Positions 44,148 to 44,917 of a stretch of DNA of 44,917 bases are shown piece by piece. Position 1 is the first letter of the stretch. Every line of letters begins with the position of its first letter. This stretch comes from Peptostreptococcaceae bacterium (lineage in GTDB: Bacteria > Bacillota > Clostridia > Peptostreptococcales > Acidaminobacteraceae), in NCBI GenBank assembly GCA_027064135.1, contig JAMOQG010000081.1, forward strand, positions 1-44,917, given 5' to 3'. The translations under genes were made by a program, and so were the position numbers. The notes beneath the pieces were generated by a model. The model was not told the DNA's origin, made no database searches, and saw nothing but the letters and a program-made list of their open reading frames with translations.

Positions 44148-44917
44148 CTACTGTACTACTTCAAAACCTTTATTGGCCCATCCAAGTGGTGCATTTGCTC
44201 CAACACCCATTCCACCGTTAAGTGATACTGCATCGTAACCTAATAATCTTAACACAGCAGTAGTTTGACCTGCTGTTTGACCTGAATAACATTGAACTAC
44301 AATTTTTTTATCTTTTGGAAGATCTGCAAATCCATCAAACATTGCAGTTCCGTATGGAAGATTATGTGCTGTTTTTATATGACCTTTATCATAATCAGCT
44401 TTCTTTCTAATTGATAATAAATAGAAATCTTCTTCATTATCTAACATTAATTTTAAATTATCTTCCGATATTTTATAATTTTTAAATCTACTTTCTTTTA
44501 CATCTGCTAATCCAGAATAATATGCATCCATTGCCTCTTGTATAGTTGGATTTATTTCTGTTACCGCTCCATCAAATGTAAATGCTTCTGTAACTGTTAC
44601 TTCTTCAACACCCTCTACTTTTGAAATACCAAAGTTCCATCCGAATTTTACACTTCTTGCATTAAATCCTGCAATATTTAAATTTGCTACAGTTTGTCCT
44701 GCAGTTTGTCCTGAATAACAATAAACAAATACTGGTTTATCATTAGGAATATTTACTAAATTATCACTAATTGCAGTTCCCCATGGTAAATTTACAGCAT
44801 TTTTTATATGACCTTTTGCATAATCAGCTGCACTTCTAATATCTATAATTGTCATTGCTTCATCAGCTTTTACCATTTCTACAAAATCAGCTTGTGGTAT
44901 TAAATAACTATGTGCAG
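44148..44917 (-). CDS. Tandem-rhodanese protein, 5' end beyond the window
   Basis: The frame stays open to the last base of the window (reading AHSYLIPQADFVEMVKADEA before the first inner Met at 44876), so the true start lies outside. Two rhodanese domains are visible, each with the active-site loop CYSGQTAGQT, whose Cys would carry a persulfide, and the preceding DYAKGHIKNAVNLPWG/DYDKGHIKTAHNLPYG. Both are therefore potentially active. Any signal peptide would be upstream. Confidence 0.9.
   Translation of the reverse strand, partial: AHSYLIPQADFVEMVKADEAMTIIDIRSAADYAKGHIKNAVNLPWGTAISDNLVNIPNDKPVFVYCYSGQTAGQTVANLNIAGFNARSVKFGWNFGISKVEGVEEVTVTEAFTFDGAVTEINPTIQEAMDAYYSGLADVKESRFKNYKISEDNLKLMLDNEEDFYLLSIRKKADYDKGHIKTAHNLPYGTAMFDGFADLPKDKKIVVQCYSGQTAGQTTAVLRLLGYDAVSLNGGMGVGANAPLGWANKGFEVVQ

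Noticed and set aside
1-44917. CRISPR array, insertion sequence, prophage or defence island
   Set aside because: No regularly spaced repeats, transposase, integrase or phage structural gene was seen; all genes fit metabolism, transport and regulation.

Overview
The window is very AT-rich, with compact operons and strong AGGAGG-type ribosome sites. It looks like chromosome of a low-GC Bacillota, most likely an anaerobic Clostridia/Tissierellia-type bacterium. Supporting signs are the short HisG plus HisZ, ferredoxin/flavodoxin proteins, a sigma-54 activator and promoter, a chemoreceptor, and an outward-rectifying branched-chain amino acid transporter. Genus cannot be fixed from the sequence. 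Almost every gene is on the minus strand; only the Crp/Fnr-type regulator, the sigma-54 activator and one MFS transporter are on plus. No rRNA, tRNA, CRISPR array or insertion sequence was seen.

Region 1 (about 109-7700) is a complete histidine operon, hisZ-G-D-C-B-H-A-F-IE, tightly packed with ATGA or TAATG overlaps. Its leader carries a consensus promoter, a 17-codon leader peptide with four consecutive His codons, a 12-bp hairpin, and a perfect 14-bp terminator just before hisZ. This is the layout of a ribosome-mediated attenuator rather than the T-box more usual for Bacillota his genes, and it is the most interesting item here.

Region 2 (7736-15459) holds a TauE/SafE exporter and an efflux operon: two half-size permeases, the second carrying a C-terminal four-cysteine Fe-S domain, an RND adaptor, an RND pump and a 72-residue membrane protein. 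A divergent Crp/Fnr-family regulator and a palindrome near -42 suggest control. A small cupin follows.

Region 3 (15557-28765) has a dCACHE chemoreceptor with a repeat-rich promoter and a long folded leader. It then has a peptide-scavenging operon (S9 peptidase, M20 peptidase, oligopeptide-binding lipoprotein, OppBCDF) that starts from a clear -24/-12 promoter opposite a sigma-54 activator.

Region 4 (28842-36502) contains azlCD, an MFS transporter, and an EFR1-type flavodoxin/ferredoxin gene broken by one in-frame TAA. A TetR regulator follows, with two matching palindromic operators, then a MacA/MacB-like ABC efflux operon that includes an unrecognised Gly-rich lipoprotein.

Region 5 (36537-44917) carries htrA behind three direct repeats of an OmpR/PhoB-type box, its neighbouring two-component system, a GNAT, an MBL-fold hydrolase, a DUF6506-like protein, and an rfbB/wecE pair that would make a dTDP-4-amino-4,6-dideoxy sugar. 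The window ends inside a tandem-rhodanese gene whose 5' end is cut off.
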